DNA of 34,073 bases. Origin: Candidatus Bathyarchaeota archaeon (GTDB taxonomy: Archaea; Thermoproteota; Bathyarchaeia; 40CM-2-53-6). The translations under genes and the position numbers were made by a program. Below, piece by piece: positions 6,914 through 13,880 of the stretch. Within the stretch, counting starts at the first letter, position 1. Each line of letters starts with the position of its first letter. Where the stretch lies: positions 71,648 to 105,720 of the forward strand of contig VBBD01000009.1 of NCBI GenBank assembly GCA_005882895.1, read 5' to 3'. The notes beneath the pieces were generated by a model. That model was not told the origin of the DNA. It saw only the letters and a list, made by a program, of their open reading frames with translations, and ran no database searches.

Positions 6914-6956
6914 ACTCGCCTGCTTGACACGCCATCAAGCAGAAACTGACGCGAGT
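6914..6956. repeat. Nested hairpin just beyond the coiled-coil gene
   Basis: An exact 8-bp stem CTGCTTGA/TCAAGCAG with a 7-base loop (6920-6942) is enclosed by a 6-bp outer stem ACTCGC/GCGAGT (6914-6919 and 6951-6956). It starts 16 bases past the minus-strand stop at 6972, so it could be a 3' end structure of that mRNA or a small structured RNA. No T-run follows. Confidence 0.5.
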
Positions 6957-6971
6957 GAGTAGAGTATCAGC

Positions 6972-7376
6972 CTAGTCTGTCGGCGAAGGGCGCGGCGACA
7001 TGCCGGCCTGACCTGTCCCGCCTGCCGTCCCAGGCCGCATCTCAAGCTGGCTCATAACCATAAGCAGGCTACGGATCTCGTCGATACTACGCAAGTTCGT
7101 CTGCAACTGATTCCGATACTCCTCCCTAGTCGACTTGTACTCCTGTTCCGGAATATCGCCTGACATAAAACGGCTCTCCAATCCAAGGAGGTTCTGGGGA
7201 GCATTAGTAACTTGATCCCTGAGATCCCGGACCCTACGCGTAAGATTCTCGCCCAACTGAGCCATCTTATCCGCCATAGCCCGGTTAGCCCTAGCGTATT
7301 CCTCCTTCAGCATAGCTAGCCTCTGGCGGAAACCGTTGATCTCAGTCACTACCTTGTCTATTGCTACCTCACTCAT
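6972..7376 (-). CDS. Coiled-coil protein of unknown function
   Basis: This 134-residue hydrophilic protein is rich in heptad-like helices from residue 1 to about 110: EINGFRQRLAMLKEEYARAN, then LTRRVRDLRDQVTNA, then a short hairpin FMSGDIPEQEYKSTREEYR and another long helix. The tail is low-complexity Gly/Pro/Thr. The 'sGdIpeqEYkstReeYr' part resembles the helical hairpin seen in SHOCT-like and CdvA-type proteins (from memory), but length and context do not prove a relation. It has no membrane segment or signal peptide. It follows a two-TM gene on the same strand by 98 bases, with a hairpin just past its stop, so the two probably form one transcript. I do not recognise a characterised family. 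Confidence 0.75.
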   Translation of the reverse strand: MSEVAIDKVVTEINGFRQRLAMLKEEYARANRAMADKMAQLGENLTRRVRDLRDQVTNAPQNLLGLESRFMSGDIPEQEYKSTREEYRNQLQTNLRSIDEIRSLLMVMSQLEMRPGTAGGTGQAGMSPRPSPTD

Positions 7377-7474
7377 CTGGTTGCACCCAAGAGTAGGCTG
7401 AGAGACGGTGTAGCCAGAATTACAGCTGTTGTAACCAGAAACACTCGGAAAGAGTAACCTATGATCGGAGAGAT

Positions 7475-7744
7475 CTAATGCTTCTCGTCCGGCTTCGAAC
7501 TGCTCGACCCGGTTCCAGTACTCGTAGTGCTCGGCTCAGCCTCTAACGGGGCCGGAGGAGGAGTCGTAAGCATCGTCCAGCCGATCCAGCCCGTTATCCC
7601 CAGAATTCCCAAAACGCCAAGCACGACGGGAATGTCAATCGCATACGTACGCAATACTGGGTCGGTTAGGAAGATCAGGTAGAGAACGAATACGATCGCA
7701 GATACGGCGAATATCAGACCGCCATAGGATTGGTCTTTGTTCAA
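7475..7744 (-). CDS. Small two-TM membrane protein with Pro/Ser/Thr tail
   Basis: The 89-residue product has two predicted membrane helices (about residues 8-26 and 37-60) joined by a short loop, then PPPAPLEAEPS and a disordered Ser/Thr/Gly tail ending DEKH. The sequence GWIGWTMLTTPPPAP at the end of TM2 resembles small conserved membrane proteins of TACK archaea (from memory). The start is TTG 7744; a good TATA box lies 40 bases upstream. It stands between the ThrRS gene, whose stop is at 7815, and a coiled-coil gene on the same strand. Its role is unknown; a membrane anchor for a cytosolic partner is a reasonable guess given the coiled-coil neighbour. Confidence 0.78.
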   Translation of the reverse strand: MNKDQSYGGLIFAVSAIVFVLYLIFLTDPVLRTYAIDIPVVLGVLGILGITGWIGWTMLTTPPPAPLEAEPSTTSTGTGSSSSKPDEKH

Positions 7745-7782
7745 GTCTGGCTATCACTTATCGCGACGGGCTATGAATGGCT

Positions 7783-7791
7783 GCATATAAA
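7783..7791 (-). promoter_or_regulatory. TATA box for the two-TM gene
   Basis: The minus strand reads TTTATATGC here, close to the archaeal consensus. Its centre lies about 43 bases before the TTG at 7744, giving a leader of about 17 bases. Confidence 0.55.
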
Positions 7792-7814
7792 TTGCTTATT
7801 CTCCGTTACCCAGC

Positions 7815-9680
7815 TTACATTCTCTTGTAGCCTGGGCGTTGAGAGAGCAATGTTGGATAGGTCAGGGTCTTCGCAGGGTATCCTTCGACCTCGCCTCTGA
7901 ATCGTTTCAGAAACGCGGCTAACGAAACCTTGCTTTCCTTCGAATCAGCTCTCGACCTGATCGATAGCTCCTTCGTCTTGATTTCTTTTTCTCCATAGAT
8001 AATCGTGTAGGGAATCCAGCTAAGCTCTGCGTCCCGCACCTTACTCTGCATCGTATCGTCTCGATCGTCGAGATCAGCTCGTATCCCAGCCTTCTCCAGC
8101 GTCTCGAGCAGTTTCACTCCCTGTTTTACAAACTGCTTCGCGATTGGGATGATTCGAACCTGTGCAGGTGAGATCCAGACCGGAAGCATTGGCTTCTTCC
8201 CCTGTCTCTCTAGACGAACCGCGCAATCCAGCAAAGTGAAGAGATATCTTTCCAGCCCGCCTATCACGGCAGTATGGATGATGACCGGGAATTGCTTTTC
8301 CCCCTTCTCATCCGTATAGGCTATTCCGAACCGTTTCGCGTTGCCGACATCGATCTGGAAGGTTCCGATTTCCCTAGGTCTGTCCAGATCGTCAATAATA
8401 TTGTACTCCACGTTGAGGACCCAGTAGTACAACCCTTCAGGGACGAAGTTGAGCAGTATCGGTTTCTTCTCCACCTTTGCCAGTTCCATGAAGGAGTCCT
8501 TGTTTGCCTCGAAAAATGATCGTGTGGTATTGTAGAGCGAGACGTATTCTCTGTTCAGCTTCCTGATCTCTTCGTATATCGTACGGTGAATCTTGTCTCC
8601 GATACGGATCGCTTCTCCAACGCTCTTGAGGTAGATGTGGAGATCCGGCATGAGAAATTTTCTAAGTCTGAAAGAGAGCAGCAGCTCCCCGCTTTGCTCC
8701 ATTCGGTAGCTGTCTGCGACCTCGAAGGTCCCGAATGGTAGTGTCTTGTAGCTTAGTGTCCAGTCTTTGACCATCGAGAATTGCTGGAAGCATGCGGCGT
8801 ATCTGAGAACAAATGTTCTCTCGTCCACTTTTACCTCGTAGGCTCTGGACCCGAATAGTTGGAGGTGTTCTTTTATCGGCTTGACGGCGACATCGAACAT
8901 GTTGGTTCCTTTTACGTTCAGTATCGGGATTCCTATCCGTCGGATTACCTGCCCCGCGTATTCCGCCAGCAGGTCCATTATCAGGTTGGCTTCAGGTCCG
9001 AACCTCATGTGTCCGACGTCTGCGAAGGATTCCCACTCGATTCCGAATCGACGTGCATAGTCTAGAAAATGCGGTTCGCCTCCAGTGAGCCCCTTCTTCA
9101 GAGCTTCTTTTTCGACAAGAGACTTGAACTCGACATCATGCGGCCCGAACATGAAATCTTCTGGCGAGTGTAATTTTCCCTCTTGGTCCATGATGACATA
9201 TTCTGTCTTGACCGGAGGGGCAGCTTGTCGTGATTTTGTGTCTACTGTTATCGTTCTTGATAGTTCGGAGAGCGGATGTCCTTTGGCTGTTATCGTGAAG
9301 CTCTTGTACCATCCAAAGGGGCTTCTGCTGACCTCGTATCCTTTTTGGGCGAGTTTTTCCTCCAAGGCCTTGAGGACGGATATTGCTGGCTCGCGGGAGG
9401 CCAAGCTCGTGGATAAATGGGCGTATGGGTACACCATCACTCTCTTTGTCTTCAGCCATCCGAGGACCTCCTCTATTGAAGAGGCTGCGTTTGTTGCGAT
9501 CTGTTCAGGTTCTTGCTCGTCATTCTTCTCGACGGTCGAGAAGACTACAAGCCCGTTTTCGAGGGCTCCCTTCTTGTGCGACTCATTAAGAGGCTCGGGT
9601 TCTTTGACTGCTTTTTCTCGGGCTTCGTATTCGAATCGATCCGCATGAACTAGAAGAAGTCTCACCGTTTCATCCGCCAC
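7815..9680 (-). CDS. thrS: Threonyl-tRNA synthetase, archaeal type
   Basis: This enzyme charges tRNA-Thr. The 621 residues have the archaeal layout. An N-terminal editing domain of D-aminoacyl-deacylase type (about 1-145) opens RLLLVHADRFEYEAREKAV and removes mischarged serine. The class II catalytic core follows, with LRYAACFQQFSMVKDW, the motif-2 region SFRLRKFLMPDLHIYLK and later LERYLFTLLDCAVR (motif 3). The anticodon-binding domain then starts at LPVWISPAQVRIIPI. The start is GTG 9680, lying inside the last codons of the small zinc-finger gene upstream (19-base overlap), which implies translational coupling. There is no sign of truncation. Bacterial-type ThrRS would carry TGS and a different editing domain, which are absent. 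Confidence 0.97.
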   Translation of the reverse strand: MADETVRLLLVHADRFEYEAREKAVKEPEPLNESHKKGALENGLVVFSTVEKNDEQEPEQIATNAASSIEEVLGWLKTKRVMVYPYAHLSTSLASREPAISVLKALEEKLAQKGYEVSRSPFGWYKSFTITAKGHPLSELSRTITVDTKSRQAAPPVKTEYVIMDQEGKLHSPEDFMFGPHDVEFKSLVEKEALKKGLTGGEPHFLDYARRFGIEWESFADVGHMRFGPEANLIMDLLAEYAGQVIRRIGIPILNVKGTNMFDVAVKPIKEHLQLFGSRAYEVKVDERTFVLRYAACFQQFSMVKDWTLSYKTLPFGTFEVADSYRMEQSGELLLSFRLRKFLMPDLHIYLKSVGEAIRIGDKIHRTIYEEIRKLNREYVSLYNTTRSFFEANKDSFMELAKVEKKPILLNFVPEGLYYWVLNVEYNIIDDLDRPREIGTFQIDVGNAKRFGIAYTDEKGEKQFPVIIHTAVIGGLERYLFTLLDCAVRLERQGKKPMLPVWISPAQVRIIPIAKQFVKQGVKLLETLEKAGIRADLDDRDDTMQSKVRDAELSWIPYTIIYGEKEIKTKELSIRSRADSKESKVSLAAFLKRFRGEVEGYPAKTLTYPTLLSQRPGYKRM

Positions 9681-9904
9681 CGCTCGATCTGTTTGTCTTT
9701 CTTGAGTTTCTTCTTGAGTTCTTTGTAGTGGTTCTTACAGAGATAGGCACGGCCTGAGGCAGCGGCCTTCAAGCCAGCCCTTGAGATCTCCTCTAGTGAG
9801 ATGGAACGTACGGCGTCCTCTTTGCACCCGACAATGGAGCATTTGACGCCTTTTGCGACCTTACCCAAACGCGGGGACCTTGGGTCATCGCGGTGTTGCA
9901 CCAT
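9662..9904 (-). CDS. Small zinc-finger-like basic protein overlapping thrS
   Basis: This 80-residue protein has a probable zinc site KCSIVGCKEDAVRSIS ... AYLCKNHYKELKKK, pattern C-x4-C-x27-C-x2-H, followed by a highly basic helical tail KLKKDKQIERWRMKR that could bind RNA or DNA. The start is ATG 9904. Its last 19 bases overlap the first codons of the ThrRS gene, so the two are co-translated and may be functionally linked, for example in tRNA or translation. Short proteins of this shape occur in TACK archaea (from memory), without known function. Upstream lies the divergent lipid synthase gene with only 67 bases between. Confidence 0.75.
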   Translation of the reverse strand: MVQHRDDPRSPRLGKVAKGVKCSIVGCKEDAVRSISLEEISRAGLKAAASGRAYLCKNHYKELKKKLKKDKQIERWRMKR

Positions 9905-9971
9905 AATAGAAGGTTTTGCGGAAGGAATGACAATACTCTAATGCCGGTTTCAAGGGAGAATCCCGAGTCAT

Positions 9972-10583
9972 ATGCTCTCAAAAATACAGTACCTTGTGGA
10001 AGGGCATTTCCAGCTGGCCGCAGGAGCATTCAACAGGGCCGGATTCACGCCTAACACTGTAACCGCAGTCGGTTTTCTCTTGATCCTAGTCACCTCACTG
10101 CTTTACTCTGGAGGATTGGGAACCGTATGGTTGGTCTTCGGGGCTGTCTTGGCACTCCTAGTCGGCGCCTATTTGGACGCGGTTGATGGTGCCATGGCCC
10201 GTAGATACCATCAGATCTCTAAAATGGGAGGAATACTAGACAGTGTCTTAGATCGTGTGGGTGAGATAGCACTCTATGCAGGTCTTGCCATTGGAGGTCT
10301 TGTTCCGGGATGGCTATCGCTATGGGCGCTTTCAGCTTCCTTGATGGTTAGCTACGTTAGAGCTCGGGTCGATGTTGAGGGTGTAAAGTTGAAGGGGGTT
10401 GGATTAGCTGAGCGTCCGGAGCGGTTTTTGATCCTATTGTTTGCCACAATCCTAGCCGCGCTTAGCTCCTTCTCGTTGGAGTTCGGGGTCAGCTTTATCG
10501 CACTACTGTCCACGGTGACTATTGTTGAGCGTCTCTATAGAACTCGAGTTGTGCTCTCAGGTTCTGGGAACGGCTCGGTTTAG
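9972..10583 (+). CDS. CDP-alcohol phosphatidyltransferase, probably archaetidylinositol phosphate synthase-like
   Basis: This membrane enzyme joins a CDP-activated archaeal lipid (CDP-archaeol) with a polar alcohol such as inositol 1-phosphate, releasing CMP. The family motif D-x2-D-G-x2-A-R-x8-G-x3-D-x3-D is complete: DAVDGAMARRYHQ then GGILDSVLDR, with Asp at residues 69, 72, 90 and 94. About five to six membrane helices surround it; the first is at about 33-48. The length of 203 is normal. The start ATG 9972 follows gggagaatcccgagtcat. It ends in a 4-base tail-to-tail overlap with the S26e gene. Inositol phosphate is the commonest substrate for archaeal members of this size, but glycerol phosphate or serine cannot be excluded. 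Confidence 0.9.
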   Translation: MLSKIQYLVEGHFQLAAGAFNRAGFTPNTVTAVGFLLILVTSLLYSGGLGTVWLVFGAVLALLVGAYLDAVDGAMARRYHQISKMGGILDSVLDRVGEIALYAGLAIGGLVPGWLSLWALSASLMVSYVRARVDVEGVKLKGVGLAERPERFLILLFATILAALSSFSLEFGVSFIALLSTVTIVERLYRTRVVLSGSGNGSV

Positions 10584-10852
10584 AGACGTCTGTCTTCTGC
10601 GGATCTGACTTTGGAGACTCCGAAATGCACCGCGCAGGAAACGCAAAGGTTCTTCATGACTCTTTGCCGTGCGATATAAGCGCCTCTTGCTCTGAGTTCC
10701 TTTGCCAGCGACGGTTCGACCAGGGACACCCAGCTAGTCACCCTCTTTACCTTGTCTCGTGGTGTGAGCATTCCGCAATTCGCACATTGGACCAGCTCGC
10801 TTCTTCCCTTGCCTCCCTTGCTTCGTCCCCTAGACCGTCTTTTCTTAGGCAC
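10580..10852 (-). CDS. rps26e: Small ribosomal subunit protein eS26
   Basis: This is the archaeal/eukaryotic protein of the 30S platform near the mRNA exit. The 90 residues start MPKKRRSRGRSKGGKG, and the family zinc site is complete: VQCANCGML (Cys 23 and 26) and NLCVSCAVHFG (Cys 70 and 73), with the conserved AYIARQRVMKN between. eS26 is present in Crenarchaeota, Thaumarchaeota, Bathyarchaeota and Asgard archaea but generally missing from Euryarchaeota, which makes it the best lineage marker in the window. The start is GTG 10852. Its stop overlaps by 4 bases with the stop of the lipid synthase on the other strand. Confidence 0.96.
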   Translation of the reverse strand: MPKKRRSRGRSKGGKGRSELVQCANCGMLTPRDKVKRVTSWVSLVEPSLAKELRARGAYIARQRVMKNLCVSCAVHFGVSKVRSAEDRRL

Positions 10853-10925
10853 TATCTAACAATCCTACCATGCAAGGAGTGCCATGAGTACATAATCTCT
10901 TCCCGGAGAGCGAATCCTGGCTGCC

Positions 10926-10930
10926 GGAGG
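10926..10930 (+). promoter_or_regulatory. Strong Shine-Dalgarno that fixes a GTG start
   Basis: GGAGG (within gccggaggggcgacctGTG) lies 8 bases before GTG 10939 and supports that start for the PfkB kinase. It is one of the few clear ribosome binding sites in the window. Confidence 0.6.
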
Positions 10931-10938
10931 GGCGACCT

Positions 10939-11841
10939 GTGAGGATTGGAGTATATGGCAACCTTACCCTCGACGAGCTAGACCGAAACGGCAAACTTAT
11001 AGTCCGCCCGGGAGGTTCCGCGCTCTACTCATCTCTTGCCGCTGTTTCTTTGGGCGCGAGAGTATCAGTTTTCTCGAACATCGGCTGCGATTATCCGAAC
11101 CTCATCCTATCCTTGATCAAGAGTCGGGGGATAGATGTTACTGGCGTCAAGAAGTTCAATGGCCTCACGACTCGCTTCAAAATATCCTACCGTGGGGACT
11201 CGCGAAAGCTAGAACTGATTCATCCCGGCCGAAGACTCAAGCCTGCTGACCGCTCTCGCTCGCTAGAGGCTATCCACTTAGGTCCTGTCTTCATGGAAGT
11301 TGGACTCGATGTGCTAAATTACGCGCGTCGTCACTCACGATTCCTCTCGTTGGACGTGCAGGGTCTCCTACGGACCTTAGACCGAGACGGGTCCATTCGC
11401 TTGGTGAGAAGAAATATCGGCCCATTCTTGTCAAACTGCAATCTCGTGAAGGCAACAGAGGAGGAAGCTCGCATGATAGCTCCCGCCGCGACTACAGTCG
11501 CCATTGCAAGGCGACTCTTGTACAAGGGCGCTCAATACGCGATAATCACAAAAGGCAGATCAGGTTCCCTTCTGGTGAGGAAGGATGGCAGTGCTCTCCA
11601 CATACCATCTCTTCCGGAAGGCAAAGTAGTTGATCTGACTGGGGCGGGAGACATTTTCATCGGTAGCTGGCTTGCAACTTTCTTGGCTATCAAGGATCCT
11701 TTTTGGGCTGGAGCTGTGGCCGCAGCCTTCGCCTCTCTTTCGGTTCGGGGCTTCGGGGCCTCCAAGTTCCGATTTGCTAGACGAGAACTGTTCCGACGAG
11801 CCTCCTGGGTTTACAGGAACTCGAGACTAGTCAAGGGCTAG
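10939..11841 (+). CDS. PfkB-family carbohydrate/nucleoside kinase
   Basis: This ribokinase-like enzyme phosphorylates a sugar or nucleoside with ATP. The 300 residues show the PfkB signatures: the early diglycine RPGGSALYSSLAAVSLGA (Gly 25-26) that closes on the substrate, and VDLTGAGDIFIGS (residues 231-243) with the catalytic Asp 238 and the anion hole. KATEEEARMI (about 171-180) is the usual 'N-x-x-E' region, here with Lys-Ala instead of Asn. Substrate cannot be inferred; no sugar-pathway neighbour is present. The start is GTG 10939, preceded by a clear GGAGG. The gene ends in CTAG shared with the ProRS stop on the opposite strand. Confidence 0.9.
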   Translation: MRIGVYGNLTLDELDRNGKLIVRPGGSALYSSLAAVSLGARVSVFSNIGCDYPNLILSLIKSRGIDVTGVKKFNGLTTRFKISYRGDSRKLELIHPGRRLKPADRSRSLEAIHLGPVFMEVGLDVLNYARRHSRFLSLDVQGLLRTLDRDGSIRLVRRNIGPFLSNCNLVKATEEEARMIAPAATTVAIARRLLYKGAQYAIITKGRSGSLLVRKDGSALHIPSLPEGKVVDLTGAGDIFIGSWLATFLAIKDPFWAGAVAAAFASLSVRGFGASKFRFARRELFRRASWVYRNSRLVKG

Positions 11842-13280
11842 TAGGAGCGCGCAAAGTAGACCTCGTTCGAATTGTCCGCTCCACAGTATACGCAACTGCC
11901 TTTTTTCGCCGTCTTCATGGGCACAACTCGTACGGTTGCTCCGGTCTCGATTTTGATTTTTTCCTCGCAAGACTCGTCAGAGAGAAAGGCTTTGATGAAT
12001 CCTCCTTTTTCTTCCAAGACCTTCCTGAACGATTTCATATCGGCCGCCGTGGTTGTAAGACCGTCGAGAGACTTCCTTGCTCTTTCGTACAGGTGATTCT
12101 GGACATCGCTAAGTATTCCATTGATTCGGTCCTTCGCGTCGCTTCGGTTGATCGCGATCTTCTCTCTAGTATCTCGCCTCACCACTGTCACCTGTTTCGC
12201 CCGTATATCCTTGGGTCCGATCTCGACACGGAGCGGAACCCCTTTCATTTCCCATTCGTGATATTTCCAACCAGGGGTGTACTGGGCTCGATCGTCGATC
12301 AGTGTTCTTATCCCGATCTGTTCCAGTTGATTTGAGAGATGTCTTACCTCATCTGAGATATCTTTCTGGTCAGTCTCCTTGTAGAAGATCGGAATGATTA
12401 CGACCTGCGTGGGGGCTATTCTGGGCGGGAGGACCAGTCCTCTATCATCGCCGTGGCTAAGGATCGCAGCTCCGATGAGTCGCCACGAGATTCCCCAAGA
12501 TGTTGTCCAGCCGTAGTGCTCCTTCTCATCCTTCCCAAGGTACTTGATCTCGAAAGGCACTGAGAATTTTTGTCCTAGGTGGTGTGATGTTCCCATCTGC
12601 AATGCCTTGCCATCAGGCATCATAGCTTCCATTGTCGTCGTATAGACGGCGCCCTTGAACTTCTCTCTCTCGGTCTTCTTGCCTACGAGAATGGGTATCG
12701 CTAGTTTCTCCTCAACCAGCTTCGTATAGATGTCCAGGATCGTCATCACTTCCTCCTCGGCCTCCTTCTCAGTTTCGTGTACTGTGTGTCCTTCCTGCCA
12801 GAGGAATTCTGTTGTTCGCAGGAAGGGCCGGGTGGACGTGATTTCGGCCCTTACCACAGAGTTCCACACGTTGATGAGTATGGGTAGGTCTCGCCAGCTC
12901 TTCACCCATTTACTGTAAGACTCATAGATTATGGTCTCGGAAGTCGGCCTAACGGCCAGCTTCTCAGCCAGTTCTGTGTCTCCGGAGTGTGTGACCCAGA
13001 AGACCTCAGGGGTAAAGCCTGCGAAATGTTCGGTTTCGGTCTTGAGCAATCGCTCGGGGATGAGCAGCGGGAAGTATGCGTTCTTGTGGCCTATCGCCTT
13101 GATTTTCTTGTCAAAATCCTCTCTGATTTTCTCCCAGATCGAATAGCCATACGGCATTAGTACCATGAAGCCCTTCGCGCTGGAATAATCCGCAAGTTGG
13201 GCCTTGGTGACTACTTGGGTATACCATTCTGAGAGGTCTTGGTCTTTCTTTACAGTAATTCCTAGCTCTTTGCTGCTCAA
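11838..13280 (-). CDS. proS: Prolyl-tRNA synthetase, archaeal/eukaryotic type
   Basis: This enzyme charges tRNA-Pro. The 480 residues lack the bacterial INS editing insert and have the archaeal layout. The class II core has KLAVRPTSETIIYESYSKW and FLRTTEFLWQEGHTVH (motif 2 with the Pro-specific TxE loop), then SWRLIGAAILSHGDDRGLVLPP (motif 3). The anticodon-binding domain follows (APTQVVIIPIFY), and the C-terminal extension has GSCVYCGA ... and ends with the characteristic Tyr (FARSY). The start is TTG 13280 with a TATA-like box 60-70 bases upstream. The protein is complete. The tail overlaps the PfkB stop by 4 bases. Confidence 0.97.
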   Translation of the reverse strand: MSSKELGITVKKDQDLSEWYTQVVTKAQLADYSSAKGFMVLMPYGYSIWEKIREDFDKKIKAIGHKNAYFPLLIPERLLKTETEHFAGFTPEVFWVTHSGDTELAEKLAVRPTSETIIYESYSKWVKSWRDLPILINVWNSVVRAEITSTRPFLRTTEFLWQEGHTVHETEKEAEEEVMTILDIYTKLVEEKLAIPILVGKKTEREKFKGAVYTTTMEAMMPDGKALQMGTSHHLGQKFSVPFEIKYLGKDEKEHYGWTTSWGISWRLIGAAILSHGDDRGLVLPPRIAPTQVVIIPIFYKETDQKDISDEVRHLSNQLEQIGIRTLIDDRAQYTPGWKYHEWEMKGVPLRVEIGPKDIRAKQVTVVRRDTREKIAINRSDAKDRINGILSDVQNHLYERARKSLDGLTTTAADMKSFRKVLEEKGGFIKAFLSDESCEEKIKIETGATVRVVPMKTAKKGSCVYCGADNSNEVYFARSY

Positions 13281-13338
13281 AGGAAAAATCTCCGGATTGA
13301 AGACGCACGAGGATGATTACAGTGCGATAGGTGAATCT

Positions 13339-13349
13339 GGAAATAAATC
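13339..13349 (-). promoter_or_regulatory. Probable TATA box of proS
   Basis: The minus strand reads GATTTATTTCC, fitting an archaeal TATA element. Transcription would begin near 13318, about 38 bases before the TTG start. The rest of the 209-base gap up to 13489 shows nothing else clear. Confidence 0.4.
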
Positions 13350-13489
13350 GCCCATTTTGGAACCCTCGGGAGTAGCTCGGCGAATGCTTGTCGACCGTAT
13401 TTAGTCTTTCTTTCCCTAAGGTGGATAGCCAGAGGAGGATTCGAAATTCACAAGACCAGTCGCTAGGTTTGACGTCTTCCCCGGAATCC

Positions 13490-13762
13490 TCACTCCGACA
13501 CTGCTTTTCTGTCGCGCTTATGTGTATAGAGAACTATTGCAGAGACGGTGCTTTTCACACCTGGTATCTTGAGGACCTTGTTCTTGAGAACCTCGCGAAA
13601 GGCGAGTATGCTTTCTGTCCTAAGCAAGCACACAATATCGTATTCACCGGTCACCTCATATACGTCGGTAACCTCGGAAAGTTTCACGAGGCTGTCGGTG
13701 ACCATCTCCAGTTCCTTCGACTCGACGAACAGGTTTAGAAAGACGCGGACTTCGTTCGGCAA
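13490..13762 (-). CDS. Stand-alone Lrp/AsnC-type effector-binding (RAM) domain protein
   Basis: This 90-residue protein consists only of the ligand-binding/oligomerisation domain of Lrp/AsnC regulators: VRVFLNLFVESKELEMV, then VTDVYEVTGEYDIVCLL (the conserved V-x-G-x-[YW]-D ligand loop) and VLKIPGVKSTVSAIVLYT. There is no helix-turn-helix, so it cannot bind DNA by itself. Such single-domain proteins bind amino acids or modulate full-length regulators by forming mixed oligomers. The start is TTG 13762 with a TATA-like CTTTATTAG at 13803-13811. It stands between ProRS and the divergent EndoQ-like gene. A link to proline or other amino-acid sensing next to ProRS is only a suggestion. Confidence 0.88.
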   Translation of the reverse strand: MPNEVRVFLNLFVESKELEMVTDSLVKLSEVTDVYEVTGEYDIVCLLRTESILAFREVLKNKVLKIPGVKSTVSAIVLYTHKRDRKAVSE

Positions 13763-13801
13763 AGGTTGTCCCTCGATCTCAAGCCGGGTCTTTTTGAACC
13801 G

Positions 13802-13840
13802 CTAATAAAGAGGCCGGTACGCGCAAGGGTCATCTTATAG
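13802..13840. promoter_or_regulatory. Divergent promoters for the RAM-domain gene and the EndoQ-like gene
   Basis: On the minus strand CTTTATTAG (13803-13811) lies about 45 bases before the TTG at 13762. On the plus strand CTTATAG (13834-13840) lies about 44 bases before the ATG at 13881. Each predicts a leader of around 17-20 bases. Confidence 0.45.
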
Positions 13841-13880
13841 ACACACACGGAAACATTCGTTAGAGCCACTGACATTTCCA

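Larger units (their letters stand above)
6388..6971. other. Gene-poor stretch of about 580 bases
   Basis: No convincing protein is seen on either strand; the short open frames here are not protein-like throughout. The stretch holds the two copies of a diverged direct repeat and a nested hairpin, described separately. It may be a decayed gene on the minus strand or a non-coding locus. Confidence 0.45.

Noticed and set aside
13435-13500. tRNA-like T-loop (gaggattcgaaattc)
   Set aside because: The flanking bases do not form T-arm, anticodon or acceptor stems. No tRNA or rRNA gene was found in the window.
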